This document shows positions 51,716-61,622 of a stretch of 64,000 bases of DNA, piece after piece. Numbering within the stretch: position 1 is the first letter of the stretch; each line of letters opens with the position of its first letter. Origin of the DNA: an uncultured Bacteroidota bacterium (GTDB lineage: Bacteria; Bacteroidota; Bacteroidia; Chitinophagales; Chitinophagaceae). The translations under genes and the position numbers were made by a program. The notes below the pieces were generated by a model. It was not told the DNA's origin, did no database searches, and saw only the letters and a program-made list of their open reading frames with translations. The stretch spans positions 20,831-84,830 of the forward strand of contig CAIJXU010000093.1 of the NCBI GenBank assembly GCA_903824725.1, given 5' to 3'.

Positions 51716-53584
51716 ATGTTTCCAAAATACAATGTCATAGTAGTAGGTGCTGGCCACGCGGGCTGTGAAGCAGCAGCAGCAGCAGCCAATATGGGCTCCA
51801 AGGTTCTATTGGTGACCATGAATATGCAAACCATTGCTCAAATGAGTTGTAACCCAGCTATGGGTGGCATTGCTAAGGGTCAGATAGTAAGGGAGATTGA
51901 TGCACTTGGAGGTTATAGTGGCATTGTAAGTGACTTAAGTACTATTCAATTTAGAATGCTTAATAAGAGTAAGGGTCCGGCTATGTGGAGTCCTAGAGCA
52001 CAAAATGACCGTATGCTTTTTGCTACCAAATGGAGGGAAATGCTAGAAAATACACCTAATGTCGATTTTTACCAGGATTCGGTACATGAATTGATCATTA
52101 GAAATAATAAGGCCTGTGGAGTTATAACGAGCCTAGGACACAAAATCGAATCAGATGCTGTCGTTATTACAAGTGGGACTTTCTTAAATGGAATTATTCA
52201 TATAGGTGAAAAACAAATAGGCGGGGGAAGGGTGGCCGAAAAAGCATCTACAGGTATTACAGAACAATTGGTCTCCTTTGGATTAGAGGCGGACAGATTA
52301 AAAACAGGAACACCGCCAAGGGTAGATGGACGTAGTCTTGACTATAGTAAGATGGAAGAGCAAAAAGGAGATGATGAGGTGGTAGGTTTCTCCTATTTAA
52401 AAACGCCCAGGGTAAAACCAGAAGATCAGCGTTCTTGTCATATCACCTACACTGATACTAAAGTTCATGAAATATTAAAAACAGGATTTGATCGTAGCCC
52501 AATGTACCAGGGTCGAATAGGTGGGGTTGGGCCAAGATATTGTCCAAGTATTGAAGATAAGATTAATAGATTCGCTGACAGAGAAAGGCATCAACTATTT
52601 GTTGAGCCTGAGGGTTGGAATACAGTAGAGATATATGTAAATGGATTTAGTACAAGTTTACCAGAAGAGATTCAATACGAAGCTCTTCGTATGGTACCTG
52701 GTTTTGAAAAAGCTAGGATGTTTAGACCGGGATATGCGATTGAGTATGATTATTTTCAACCTACCCAGCTTACTTATACACTTGAAACCAAGGCGCTCGA
52801 AAACTTATATTTCGCAGGTCAAATAAATGGAACAACGGGCTATGAAGAAGCAGCTTGCCAGGGAATTATGGCAGGAATGAATGCACATTTGAAAATTAAC
52901 AATCAAGCACCTCTTATATTACAAAGAAGTGAGGCATATATTGGCGTATTAATTGATGATTTAATCAGTAAAGGGACCGAGGAGCCTTATCGCATGTTTA
53001 CTTCTCGTGCCGAATTTAGAACCTTATTAAGACAGGATAATGCAGATCTGCGCCTAACTGAAATGAGTTATAAATTAGGATTAGCAAAGGAAGAAAGAAT
53101 GCGCAGGGTGGAAGAAAAAATTAAACAAGTAGCTGGTATTAAAACAATATTAAATACCGAATCTATTGAACCAAATACCATCAATGAATTTTTAACAGAC
53201 ATTGATTCAGCCAATATAACGGAAAAGCAAAAAGCTTCAAAACTTGTGCTACGACCCAATATTAGCCTACAACAAATTCTTACGAATAATACTTTACTTG
53301 CCGAAAAATTAGTAGAATTTGATACTGAGTGTTTAGAACAAGCCGAAATTCAAATTAAATACGAGCGCTATATTGAAAAAGAAAAAGAGATTGTAGAACG
53401 CATGGCAACACTTGAAAATAAAACGATACCCGCTAATTTTGATTACGATAAATTATCTGCGATATCAATCGAAGCCTTACAAAAATTTAAAAAAATCAGA
53501 CCGCTCACCCTGGGTCAAGCAAGCAGAATAAGTGGCGTAAATCCTAGTGATGTTCAAATATTGATGGTTCATATGGGTCGATAA
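51716..53584 (+). CDS. mnmG: tRNA uridine-5-carboxymethylaminomethyl modification enzyme MnmG
   Basis: A 622-residue FAD protein that, with MnmE, modifies U34 of several tRNAs. The N-terminal [16 protein letters not shown] is the FAD-binding motif; [40 protein letters not shown] and the [18 protein letters not shown] segment are family signatures, and the C-terminal helical domain ends [26 protein letters not shown] 51716 is chosen over one 15 codons upstream because homologues begin MFPKYDVIVVG. A run of GCA triplets encodes part of the first helix. The historic name is gidA, often near the replication origin. Confidence 0.96.
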   Translation: MFPKYNVIVVGAGHAGCEAAAAAANMGSKVLLVTMNMQTIAQMSCNPAMGGIAKGQIVREIDALGGYSGIVSDLSTIQFRMLNKSKGPAMWSPRAQNDRMLFATKWREMLENTPNVDFYQDSVHELIIRNNKACGVITSLGHKIESDAVVITSGTFLNGIIHIGEKQIGGGRVAEKASTGITEQLVSFGLEADRLKTGTPPRVDGRSLDYSKMEEQKGDDEVVGFSYLKTPRVKPEDQRSCHITYTDTKVHEILKTGFDRSPMYQGRIGGVGPRYCPSIEDKINRFADRERHQLFVEPEGWNTVEIYVNGFSTSLPEEIQYEALRMVPGFEKARMFRPGYAIEYDYFQPTQLTYTLETKALENLYFAGQINGTTGYEEAACQGIMAGMNAHLKINNQAPLILQRSEAYIGVLIDDLISKGTEEPYRMFTSRAEFRTLLRQDNADLRLTEMSYKLGLAKEERMRRVEEKIKQVAGIKTILNTESIEPNTINEFLTDIDSANITEKQKASKLVLRPNISLQQILTNNTLLAEKLVEFDTECLEQAEIQIKYERYIEKEKEIVERMATLENKTIPANFDYDKLSAISIEALQKFKKIRPLTLGQASRISGVNPSDVQILMVHMGR

Positions 53585-53656
53585 GTGAATACATTAAAAG
53601 GGGTTGTAATATTCGGCTACCCTTTATCAAAAAAATCAAGTTTTTAAAGTATTCAC
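53585..53656 (+). other. nested inverted repeat after mnmG
   Basis: GTGAATAC (53585-53592) pairs with GTATTCAC (53649-53656) and encloses AAAGGG/CCCTTT. It begins right after the mnmG stop and may be a terminator-like or mRNA-end structure, though it lacks a clean terminal T run. Confidence 0.4.
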
Positions 53657-53722
53657 AATTAGTTTTTTGTAGCTTTAAAATCCTTCTTAGGAAAATTTTA
53701 AACAAACAAAAATCAGTTGCGT

Positions 53723-56700
53723 ATGAAGCGTTTTTTATCAACTCTTGTTTTTGCGTGTATGGTTATTATTACACAAGCACAGGAGTCGTTCCCAATTAAT
53801 GGAGTAAGAGATATTCGTAATGGATTGTATGCATTTACGAATGCCACTATTATTCAAAATGAAAACACTAAAATTGAAAAAGGTGTTTTAATTATAAAAA
53901 TGGGTAAAATAGTAGCAGTGGGTAACAACCTCACCGTGCCCGCCGAAGCCATCGTTATAGATTGTGCAGGCAGATATATTTACCCATCGTTTATTGATCC
54001 ATTAACTGATTATGGAGTTGTAGCAACTAAACGCGCGGCAGGTGGATTTAATTTTGGTGCTCCTGGACAGTTTATTTCAAACAAACCTGGTCCTTATAAT
54101 TGGAACCAGGCTATAAGACCTGAAATTAATGCAGTCGAAGTTTTTGTTAATGACGAAGCAACAGCTAGTGGTTATCGTGCCAATGGTTTTGGGGCCGTCT
54201 TCACACATTTAAAAGATGGTTTAGCGCGTGGAACGGGTGCGGTCGTAAGTTTAGCAACCGAAAATAATAATACTGCTGTTCTAAAAACAAAGGCAGCATC
54301 GGTATATTCATTTGATAGAGGAACCTCAACTCAATCTTACCCAAGTAGCTTAATGGGAAGTATTGCGGTATTACGTCAAACCTATTTAGATGCCAAATGG
54401 TATCAAACCAAGCCTGTTAGTGAGGGTACCAATCTTTCATTGGAAGCATGGAATAATAATCAACCAATGCCACAAATTTTTTCAACCGACGATAAGTGGA
54501 ATGCCGTGCGTGCTGATCGAGTTGGAGATGAGTTTGGAGTACAGTATATTATTAGAGGTGGTGATAATGGTTATCAACGCATTGATGAAATGGCAAAAAC
54601 CAAAGCATCTTTTATTTTGGGTGTTGATTTTCCAATTGCAATGGATGTAGAGGATCCAACAGATGCGCGTTTTGTTTCATTAGCAGATATGAAGCACTGG
54701 GAATTAGCTCCTACGAATTTAAGTGCCTTCGAAAAAGCAAATATTGTTTTTAGTATTACATCGGGCGATATGAAAGATTCAAAACAATTTTTAGCGAATG
54801 TTAAAAAAGCGATACAATATGGTTTAAGCGAATCAAAAGCATTAGAAGCTTTAACCAAAATCCCTGCAACTCAATTGGGCGTGTATGATCAAGTGGGATC
54901 TATTGAAACAGGAAAATGGGCAAACTTTATCATTACCACCGAGCCCGTCTTTTCTAATAATGCAAAAATTATCGAAAACTGGGTACAAGGAAACAAATAT
55001 GAAGTAAACGAGGCAGAATGGAAAAGCTTAGCCGGAAAGTATAAATTGTCAATAAATAAAAACGGAACCACAACTGATTATCAGTTAGAAGTGAAAAAAG
55101 ATTTATCTGCATCTATTATAGGAACAGATACCTTAACAGCAAAAATTACAGTAACCGAATCTTTAATTAAAATAAACTTTCCTACTAAAAAAGGAAGGGG
55201 TGCGGAACAGCTAAGATTGAGCGGTGTTGTAGCAGATAATACTTGGTCTGGTGTTGGTACAGATGGCGCTGGAAGCAAAACCACATGGACTGCATCCTTT
55301 ACTGGAGCAATCGCTGCTGCTATTGAAAACAGGCGACCAACAGATAGCGTTAAAACCATTTCAAAAATAACCTTCCCTTTTGTAGGTTATGGAAACGAAG
55401 TCGTACCTAAACAAGAAACTATTTTAATTAAAAACGCTACTGTGTGGACCAATGAAAAAGAGGGCATTTTACAAAATACTGATGTATTAATTAAAGCAGG
55501 AAAAATTAGTAAAATAGGAAAAGGTATTAGTGATGCAGCAGCAAGAGTGATAGACGGAACAGGTAAACACCTTAGTGCGGGTATTATTGACGAGCACTCT
55601 CATATTGCAGCAATGTCTATCAACGAAGGTGGGCAATCGGTAACTTCAGAAGTTCGTATTGCCGATAATTTAAATCCCGAGGATATAAATATATATCGTC
55701 AATTAAGTGGCGGTGTTACCAGCTCACATATTTTACACGGTTCTGCAAACACGATTGGTGGACAAACTCAGTTAATTAAATTACGTTGGGGTGCAAACGA
55801 TGAGGGATTAAAATTTGCAGGAGCAGATGGGTTTATAAAATTTGCATTAGGTGAAAACGTAAAGCGCACCACTAGCCAAAGCAACAATCGATATCCAGAT
55901 ACAAGAATGGGTGTAGAAGAAGTTTTAAATGATGCTTTTGATAGAGCAGTAGATTATCAAAAAACTTTAAAAGCAAACCCTGCAGCTCGTCATGATTTAG
56001 AATTAGATGCCCTAGTTGAGATTATGAATAAAAAACGTTTCATTACTTGTCACTCTTATGTTCAACCTGAAATTACCTATATGATGCGAGTTGGTGAAAA
56101 ATATGGATTTACAGTGAACACCTTTACGCACATATTAGAGGGTTATAAAGTAGCAGATAAAATGAAAAAGCATGGCGCAAGCGCCTCCACTTTCTCTGAT
56201 TGGTTTATGTATAAAACCGAAGTACAAGACGCGATTGCTTATAACGCTGCAATAATGCAAAAAGTGGGTTTAAATGTTTGTATTAATTCCGACGATGCTG
56301 AAATGGCTCGTCGCCTGAATCAAGAAGCTGGTAAAATTGTAAAATACGGTGGGGTTAGTGAGGAAGATGCATTGAAAATGATCACCTTAAATCCAGCTAA
56401 AGCTTTGCATGTTTCTGATAAAGTGGGAAGTATTAAAACGGGTAAAGACGCAGATGTCGTCTTGTGGACAGATCATCCTTTAAGCATTTATGCAAAAGTT
56501 GAAAACACAATAGTAGATGGTATTGTTTATTTTGATAGAAGTAAAGATGCCGAAATGAGTAAAAAAATTACCAACGAAAAAACGAAGTTAATTCAAAAAA
56601 TGTTGGGTGAAAAAAGAGCGGGCATGCCAATGCGAGGCGCTGCTCCCAGTTTTCAAGTTCTTTTAACCTGTGGTGATCACGAACACGAAGATCATATGGC

Positions 56701-56728
56701 CACCATTTATGAAAATCAAAATAATTAA
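53723..56728 (+). CDS. exported double amidohydrolase (one half degenerate)
   Basis: A 1001-residue protein with a signal peptide (MKRFLSTLVFACMVIITQAQ). Two imidazolonepropionase-like amidohydrolase units are joined. The N-terminal unit (about 25-440) lacks the metal HxH: the site reads SFIDPLTDYG. The C-terminal unit (about 570-970) keeps a full set: DEHSH, TCHSY, THILEG and the late Asp in NSDDAEM. The last residues are His/Glu-rich (CGDHEHEDHM), a possible metal-binding tail. Substrate unknown; related proteins include periplasmic peptidases. ATG 53723 replaces a TTG two codons upstream. The next amidohydrolase follows after 3 nt. Confidence 0.85.
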   Translation: MKRFLSTLVFACMVIITQAQESFPINGVRDIRNGLYAFTNATIIQNENTKIEKGVLIIKMGKIVAVGNNLTVPAEAIVIDCAGRYIYPSFIDPLTDYGVVATKRAAGGFNFGAPGQFISNKPGPYNWNQAIRPEINAVEVFVNDEATASGYRANGFGAVFTHLKDGLARGTGAVVSLATENNNTAVLKTKAASVYSFDRGTSTQSYPSSLMGSIAVLRQTYLDAKWYQTKPVSEGTNLSLEAWNNNQPMPQIFSTDDKWNAVRADRVGDEFGVQYIIRGGDNGYQRIDEMAKTKASFILGVDFPIAMDVEDPTDARFVSLADMKHWELAPTNLSAFEKANIVFSITSGDMKDSKQFLANVKKAIQYGLSESKALEALTKIPATQLGVYDQVGSIETGKWANFIITTEPVFSNNAKIIENWVQGNKYEVNEAEWKSLAGKYKLSINKNGTTTDYQLEVKKDLSASIIGTDTLTAKITVTESLIKINFPTKKGRGAEQLRLSGVVADNTWSGVGTDGAGSKTTWTASFTGAIAAAIENRRPTDSVKTISKITFPFVGYGNEVVPKQETILIKNATVWTNEKEGILQNTDVLIKAGKISKIGKGISDAAARVIDGTGKHLSAGIIDEHSHIAAMSINEGGQSVTSEVRIADNLNPEDINIYRQLSGGVTSSHILHGSANTIGGQTQLIKLRWGANDEGLKFAGADGFIKFALGENVKRTTSQSNNRYPDTRMGVEEVLNDAFDRAVDYQKTLKANPAARHDLELDALVEIMNKKRFITCHSYVQPEITYMMRVGEKYGFTVNTFTHILEGYKVADKMKKHGASASTFSDWFMYKTEVQDAIAYNAAIMQKVGLNVCINSDDAEMARRLNQEAGKIVKYGGVSEEDALKMITLNPAKALHVSDKVGSIKTGKDADVVLWTDHPLSIYAKVENTIVDGIVYFDRSKDAEMSKKITNEKTKLIQKMLGEKRAGMPMRGAAPSFQVLLTCGDHEHEDHMATIYENQNN

Positions 56729-56731
56729 TTT

Positions 56732-58048
56732 ATGCAAAACAAATATTCAAAATTATTTATAGCTTCTATTTCTTTATTGGCTATTACTGCATCCGCACAA
56801 GAAACGGTTTATCCAGTATTACCACAAAAGGGAATCACGGCAATCACTCATGCATCAGTGCATGTTGGAAATGGAACCGTATTATCCGACGCCACCATAT
56901 TATTTGAAAAAGGAAAAATTACAGCAGTTGGTAATGGCATTGCTTTACCAAAAGGGGCTACCGAAATTGATGCAACAGGTAAAGAGGTGTATCCTGGATT
57001 AATTTTACCGAACTCCTCATTAGGATTGCGTGAAATTAGTAGTGGTGTTAGGGGAAGTAACGACTTTCAAGAAATAGGCGACAACAACTCCGATATTCGC
57101 AGCATTGTTTCATATAATACAGACTCAAAAATCATCAATGTATTGCGTGCTAATGGTATTTTATTAGCACAGGTATCTCCTGCTGGTGATTTAATTGAAG
57201 GAAGATCAAGCGTGGTACAATTAGATGCATGGAATTATGAAGACGCCGAATACAAAGCCAACACTGGTATGTTTATTAACATGCCCTCTCTAATGGTCCG
57301 TCGTGGGGGTCGCGGTGGTTTTATGCGTCAACCAGGCGGCGGGAGTGATCCGGTTAAATCAGCTTTTGAAAAAATTGAAATTATTAAAAACTACCTGACC
57401 GATGCAAAAGCATATTGTCAAGAAAAAATACACACGAATAATAATTTAAAACTAGAAGCGGCGCGCGCTTTGTTTGAAGGTCAAACAAAATTATATGTTC
57501 GTGCAAACGAAGTAAAACAAATGTTAATCGCAATTGATTTAGGAAAAACATTTGGTATTAATATTGTTATTGTAGGTGGATCTGAAAGCTTTCAAATTGC
57601 GGGTCTTTTAGCTGAAAATAAAATTCCAGTCATTTTAGATCAAGAACATGCACTTCCTGCTACCGAAGATGACGATATTGATCAACCTTATAAAACACCT
57701 GCTCAATTACAAAAAGCAGGCGTCTTGTTTGCTTTAAACGATATGTCTGATAATTCCAAACAAAGAAACCTAAGCTTTAACGCTGGTACCGCAGCAACCT
57801 ATGGTTTAAGTAAAGAAGAAGCGCTTTCGGCCATTACATTAAACGCAGCAAAAGTTTTGGGAATAGATAATATCACAGGATCTATCGAAACAGGAAAAGA
57901 TGCCAATATCATCATCAGCACGGGAGATATATTGGATATGAGGGGCAACCAATTGACACAAGCCTTTATTCAGGGCCGTATGATTTCACTAGATAATAAA
58001 CAGCTTCAATTATACGAGCGTTATAAACATAAGTATAGTATAAAATAA
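56732..58048 (+). CDS. exported amidohydrolase-like protein, metal site degenerate
   Basis: A 438-residue paralogue of the preceding protein's N-terminal unit, with a signal peptide (KLFIASISLLAITASAQ). The fold is recognisable (VHVGNGTVLSDATILFEKGKITAVG, YPGLILPNSSLGLREI, then ATYGLSKEEALSAITLNAAKVLGI and a final TGDILDMRGNQ), but the HxH and later ligands are missing: LPNSSLG stands where HxH is expected. It may be a partner subunit or scaffold for the active half. A Gly/Arg-rich loop (RRGGRGGFMRQPGGGSD) lies near 190. It ends before a strong terminator. Confidence 0.84.
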   Translation: MQNKYSKLFIASISLLAITASAQETVYPVLPQKGITAITHASVHVGNGTVLSDATILFEKGKITAVGNGIALPKGATEIDATGKEVYPGLILPNSSLGLREISSGVRGSNDFQEIGDNNSDIRSIVSYNTDSKIINVLRANGILLAQVSPAGDLIEGRSSVVQLDAWNYEDAEYKANTGMFINMPSLMVRRGGRGGFMRQPGGGSDPVKSAFEKIEIIKNYLTDAKAYCQEKIHTNNNLKLEAARALFEGQTKLYVRANEVKQMLIAIDLGKTFGINIVIVGGSESFQIAGLLAENKIPVILDQEHALPATEDDDIDQPYKTPAQLQKAGVLFALNDMSDNSKQRNLSFNAGTAATYGLSKEEALSAITLNAAKVLGIDNITGSIETGKDANIIISTGDILDMRGNQLTQAFIQGRMISLDNKQLQLYERYKHKYSIK

Positions 58049-58058
58049 ATATTTTGAC

Positions 58059-58087
58059 CGGCCACTTGTTAAGTGGCCGTTTTTTTT
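58059..58087 (+). terminator. rho-independent terminator before polA
   Basis: CGGCCACTT / AAGTGGCCG with a GTT loop and a run of T, ending the amidohydrolase transcript. Confidence 0.93.
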
Positions 58088-58090
58088 GGG

Positions 58091-58098
58091 TATCTTAG
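58091..58098 (+). promoter_or_regulatory. probable polA -7 element
   Basis: TATCTTAG matches TAnnTTTG at 7 of 8 positions and lies 4 bases from the polA ATG, so the leader would be very short. It adjoins the preceding terminator. Confidence 0.3.
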
Positions 58099-58102
58099 CA
58101 AC

Positions 58103-61012
58103 ATGTCTAAAAAACTATTTTTATTGGATGCGCTGGCCTTAATTTACCGCGCTTATTATGCACTAATTCGTACACCTCGTATCACGACAACGGGTATTAA
58201 CACCAACGCACAGTTTGGCTTTACCAATACCCTACTTGAAATTATACGCAAGGAAAACCCCACTCATATTGCAGTGTGCTTTGATACGCATGCACCTACT
58301 GAAAGGCATACCGATTTCGCAGATTATAAAGCCAACCGACAAGAAACACCCGAGGACTTATTAAGCTCCCTTCCTCATATTAAGGCTATTATCGAAGGAT
58401 TTAATATACCAGTTATTGAATATGACGGATATGAAGCAGACGATATCATAGGCACCCTTGCTTGGCAAGCTGCGGACTTGGGTTATGAGGTTTATATGGT
58501 AACTCCAGACAAAGACTATGGTCAATTGTTAATACACCCCAATGTATTTATATGGAAGCCTCCTGCGTTTGGGAATAAGGAAGAAATTGTAGATGCTAAA
58601 AAAATTTGTGAGAAGTGGGATATACAAAGGGTGGAACAGGTGATTGATATGTTGGGTTTAATGGGGGACGCATCAGATAATATTCCGGGGATTCCGGGCG
58701 TGGGAGAAAAAACAGCAGCTAAACTTTTGAAATTATACGATACGTTAGAGGGTGTCTTAGATAATGCAGATAAAATTACGGGTGCAATGGGTGAAAAAGT
58801 GCGTGCAGGAAAAGCGTCTGCTATTATGAGTAAGAAATTAGCAACAATTATAACCAATGTACCAGTACAATTTCATGAAGAAGATTTTAGATTAAAAGAA
58901 AAAAACAAAGCAGCGCTTACCGAAATATTCAATGAGCTAGAATTTAAAACCTTAGGCAAAAGAATATTAGGTGATGATTTTGCAATTACCAATACCCCTT
59001 CAAAAAACGAAGATCGGGAAGCTCAACAACAAACTGATTTATTTGGTAACACAGTAAATGTAAAACCCAAAAAACAAAAAGCAAGTAAAAAAGCAGGTGA
59101 AGACGAAATCATCACTACAGATGAAGAGGAGGATAATAGTGATGAAAATGATTTTGGTGGAATGGAAGCGGCGCTTGTTGTTAATAAAAATATTGACAAC
59201 ACCGCTCACGATTATAAATCGGTTATTGGTGAAAAAGCAATTGATGAATTAATTGCTGTGCTATTAAAACAAAAAGAAATTTGTATTGATACGGAAACAA
59301 CCGGCGTGGATGCTAATAATGTTTCATTAGTAGGATTAAGTTTTTCATTTAAAGAACACGAAGGCTATTATATTCCTGTTGAAGATGATGGTGATGGGAA
59401 AACGGGAGCAACGTTTATATTAAAAAAATTTAAACCACTTTTTGAGGATGTAAACATTACTTGGATAGGACAAAACTTAAAATATGATTTTTTGGTTTTG
59501 AAATGGTATGGAGTTGAGTTAAAAGGAAAAACCTTTGATACTATGTTGGCACACTATGTGATAGAACCAGAAGGCAGGAGGGGTATGGATTTGCTTAGTG
59601 CACAATTTTTAGGATATGAGCCAGTATCTATCACCACCATCATTGGTAAGAAGGGGAAAAATCAAGGCAGTATGCGCGATGCGCCTATTGAACAAATAAC
59701 ACAATACGCCGCCGAAGATGCAGATATTACACTTCAGCTTAAAAATTGTTTTGCACCACTCGTTAAAAAAAGAGGGGTTGAACAAATTTTTAACGAAGTA
59801 GAAAATCCGCTCGTACGCGTTTTGGTAGATATGGAATACGAGGGTGTGAAAGTAGATACCGCTTTTTTAAGTGAATATAGCAAGGTGTTAGAGGTAGATG
59901 CAAAAATTAGCGAAGAGCGGGTATATGAACAAGCGGGAGTAAGATTTAATTTAGCTTCTCCAAAACAATTAGGTGAAGTGTTGTTTGATATTTTAAAATT
60001 AGATGCAAAAGCTAAAAAAACAAAAACCGGACAATACGCAACCGGCGAAGATGTTTTACAAAAAATGGCAGCCAAGCATAAAATAGTAGACGACATTTTA
60101 AATTTTAGAGAACTAACCAAATTAAAATCTACCTATGTCGATTCTGTTCCAGCTTTAATAAATCCAAAAACGGGTCGAATTCATACAAGCTATGCACAAG
60201 CAGTGGCGGTAACGGGAAGATTAAGCAGCACCAACCCAAATTTGCAAAATATTCCAATAAGAAGTGAGCGTGGTCGAGAAATAAGAAAAGCATTTATTCC
60301 AAGAGATCCGAGCCGCGTTTTAATCAGTGCAGATTATTCACAAATAGAATTAAGAATTGTCGCGGCCATGAGTGGTGATCCTAATATGTGCGAAGCTTTT
60401 AAACAAGGGAAAGATATACATACCGCTACCGCTGCAAAAGTGTATGGCATTGAAGAAAGTGCAGTGACAAAGGAAATGCGCTATAAGGCGAAAAGTGTCA
60501 ACTTTGGAATTATATATGGGCAGGGTGCTTTTGGCTTAGCAGAAAACCTAGGTATTCCAAGAGCGGAGGCAAAAGAAATCATTGATAATTATAAAAAGGA
60601 GTTTCCTAATATTCAGTTATACATGGACCAACAAATACACAAGGCCAAGGAGATTGGATATGTTGAAACATTAATGGGACGCAAGCGCTGGCTAAGAGAT
60701 ATTAATAGTAGTAATTTTACCGTTCGAGGATTTGCAGAACGAAATGCGATTAACTCTCCTATTCAGGGTTCGGCAGCTGATATGATTAAATTGGCGATGA
60801 TAAAAATTCATGCTGAAATGAAAAAATCAAAATGGGATTCTAAAATGATTTTACAAGTACACGATGAATTGGTTTTTGATGCAACAGAAAAAGAGGTACC
60901 CGCACTAAAGGAGTTAATATTGAATTGTATGAAAACAGCAATGGAATTACCCAATGGTGTTCCTGTTGAAGCCGAAGTGGGTGTTGGAAAAAACTGGTTA
61001 GAGGCGCACTAA
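58103..61012 (+). CDS. polA: DNA polymerase I
   Basis: A 969-residue three-domain enzyme. The 5'-3' exonuclease (1-300) has LDALALIYRAYYAL, DKDYGQL and GDASDNIPGIPGVGEKTA. The 3'-5' exonuclease is intact, with DTETTG near 396 and YAAEDADITLQL later. The polymerase domain has ISADYSQIELR (motif A, near 741), RYKAKSVNFGIIYG (motif B) and VHDELVFD (motif C). Between the first two domains a Lys-then-acidic linker (KKQKASKKAGEDE, TDEEEDNSDEND) is longer than in E. coli. A GTG ten codons upstream overlaps the terminator, so ATG 58103 is chosen. Confidence 0.97.
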   Translation: MSKKLFLLDALALIYRAYYALIRTPRITTTGINTNAQFGFTNTLLEIIRKENPTHIAVCFDTHAPTERHTDFADYKANRQETPEDLLSSLPHIKAIIEGFNIPVIEYDGYEADDIIGTLAWQAADLGYEVYMVTPDKDYGQLLIHPNVFIWKPPAFGNKEEIVDAKKICEKWDIQRVEQVIDMLGLMGDASDNIPGIPGVGEKTAAKLLKLYDTLEGVLDNADKITGAMGEKVRAGKASAIMSKKLATIITNVPVQFHEEDFRLKEKNKAALTEIFNELEFKTLGKRILGDDFAITNTPSKNEDREAQQQTDLFGNTVNVKPKKQKASKKAGEDEIITTDEEEDNSDENDFGGMEAALVVNKNIDNTAHDYKSVIGEKAIDELIAVLLKQKEICIDTETTGVDANNVSLVGLSFSFKEHEGYYIPVEDDGDGKTGATFILKKFKPLFEDVNITWIGQNLKYDFLVLKWYGVELKGKTFDTMLAHYVIEPEGRRGMDLLSAQFLGYEPVSITTIIGKKGKNQGSMRDAPIEQITQYAAEDADITLQLKNCFAPLVKKRGVEQIFNEVENPLVRVLVDMEYEGVKVDTAFLSEYSKVLEVDAKISEERVYEQAGVRFNLASPKQLGEVLFDILKLDAKAKKTKTGQYATGEDVLQKMAAKHKIVDDILNFRELTKLKSTYVDSVPALINPKTGRIHTSYAQAVAVTGRLSSTNPNLQNIPIRSERGREIRKAFIPRDPSRVLISADYSQIELRIVAAMSGDPNMCEAFKQGKDIHTATAAKVYGIEESAVTKEMRYKAKSVNFGIIYGQGAFGLAENLGIPRAEAKEIIDNYKKEFPNIQLYMDQQIHKAKEIGYVETLMGRKRWLRDINSSNFTVRGFAERNAINSPIQGSAADMIKLAMIKIHAEMKKSKWDSKMILQVHDELVFDATEKEVPALKELILNCMKTAMELPNGVPVEAEVGVGKNWLEAH

Positions 61013-61013
61013 A

Positions 61014-61523
61014 CTATCCTTTCTTTTTATAAACAGGAACGGTGCTGCAGGGTTCACCATACATAATGCTTTTTACAGTAGGCCTTATTTTTTGTGTAAT
61101 CGCTATATAGGCCGACTCGCCAATAGGCGTATCACCACAACCTTTGATCACTACGCGTTGATCTAAATAATCATTTGCATTAATTGCAAAAATTCCTTGT
61201 AATAATATTTGTTCGCGAACCCTAGATTCGTCACCAAAAAAAACAGAGTGTGCAAACGGATTAAGACAGGAAACCACTAACATATTAGCCCACATTGGAA
61301 TAATAGCATCTGTAGAGCAAAAAATTCCCACAATTTTATTTTCATATTGAGACCAGTCAATTTCATTAAGAGAGGTTCTAAACTCTTTTTCTTTTAAAAT
61401 TAGTTCTTTAAATAAAAAAGGCTTTATATCAAAAACAACCACCTCGTTGCTAGGAATAAATTCAGCAAGATCAACACTGACCAGGCCACTTTCGGCCACC
61501 TTATTAATAAACGGTTCTGACAT
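61014..61523 (-). CDS. DUF2480 family protein
   Basis: A 169-residue cytoplasmic protein of a Bacteroidota family without known function. Features are VVVFDIKPFLFKELILKEKEFR, a WSQYENKIVGIFCSTDAIIPMWA segment, VVIKGCGDTPIGESAYI and YGEPCSTVPVYKK with conserved Cys residues. The CSTDAIIPMWA and CGD Cys might bind a metal, which is inference. Its last codon nearly touches the end of polA (1-base gap). An exact -7-like sequence lies only 4 nt upstream of its start. Confidence 0.82.
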   Translation of the reverse strand: MSEPFINKVAESGLVSVDLAEFIPSNEVVVFDIKPFLFKELILKEKEFRTSLNEIDWSQYENKIVGIFCSTDAIIPMWANMLVVSCLNPFAHSVFFGDESRVREQILLQGIFAINANDYLDQRVVIKGCGDTPIGESAYIAITQKIRPTVKSIMYGEPCSTVPVYKKKG

Positions 61524-61577
61524 AAAGCAAAATTAAGTACTATTTTGTTGTGATGTTGTCGAACTTAGAAAAAGAAA

Positions 61578-61599
61578 GGGCCCCGATAAATCGGAGCCC
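61578..61599 (-). terminator. terminator of the PpiD-like gene
   Basis: GGGC/GCCC and CCGA/TCGG pair around a TAAA loop; read on the minus strand it is followed by a T-rich tract (TTTCTTTTTC). Confidence 0.75.
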
Positions 61600-61622
61600 T
61601 GTATCATTATTAGGGGGAAATA

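Noticed and set aside
58073..58102. GTG start for polA ten codons upstream
   Set aside because: It lies within the terminator hairpin of the previous gene; homologues start at MSKKLFLLDALAL-like sequence.
61528..61535. TAATTTTG before the DUF2480 gene as promoter
   Set aside because: It is only 4 nt from the ATG with no TTTG upstream, so it would need leaderless initiation. Kept as a remark only.
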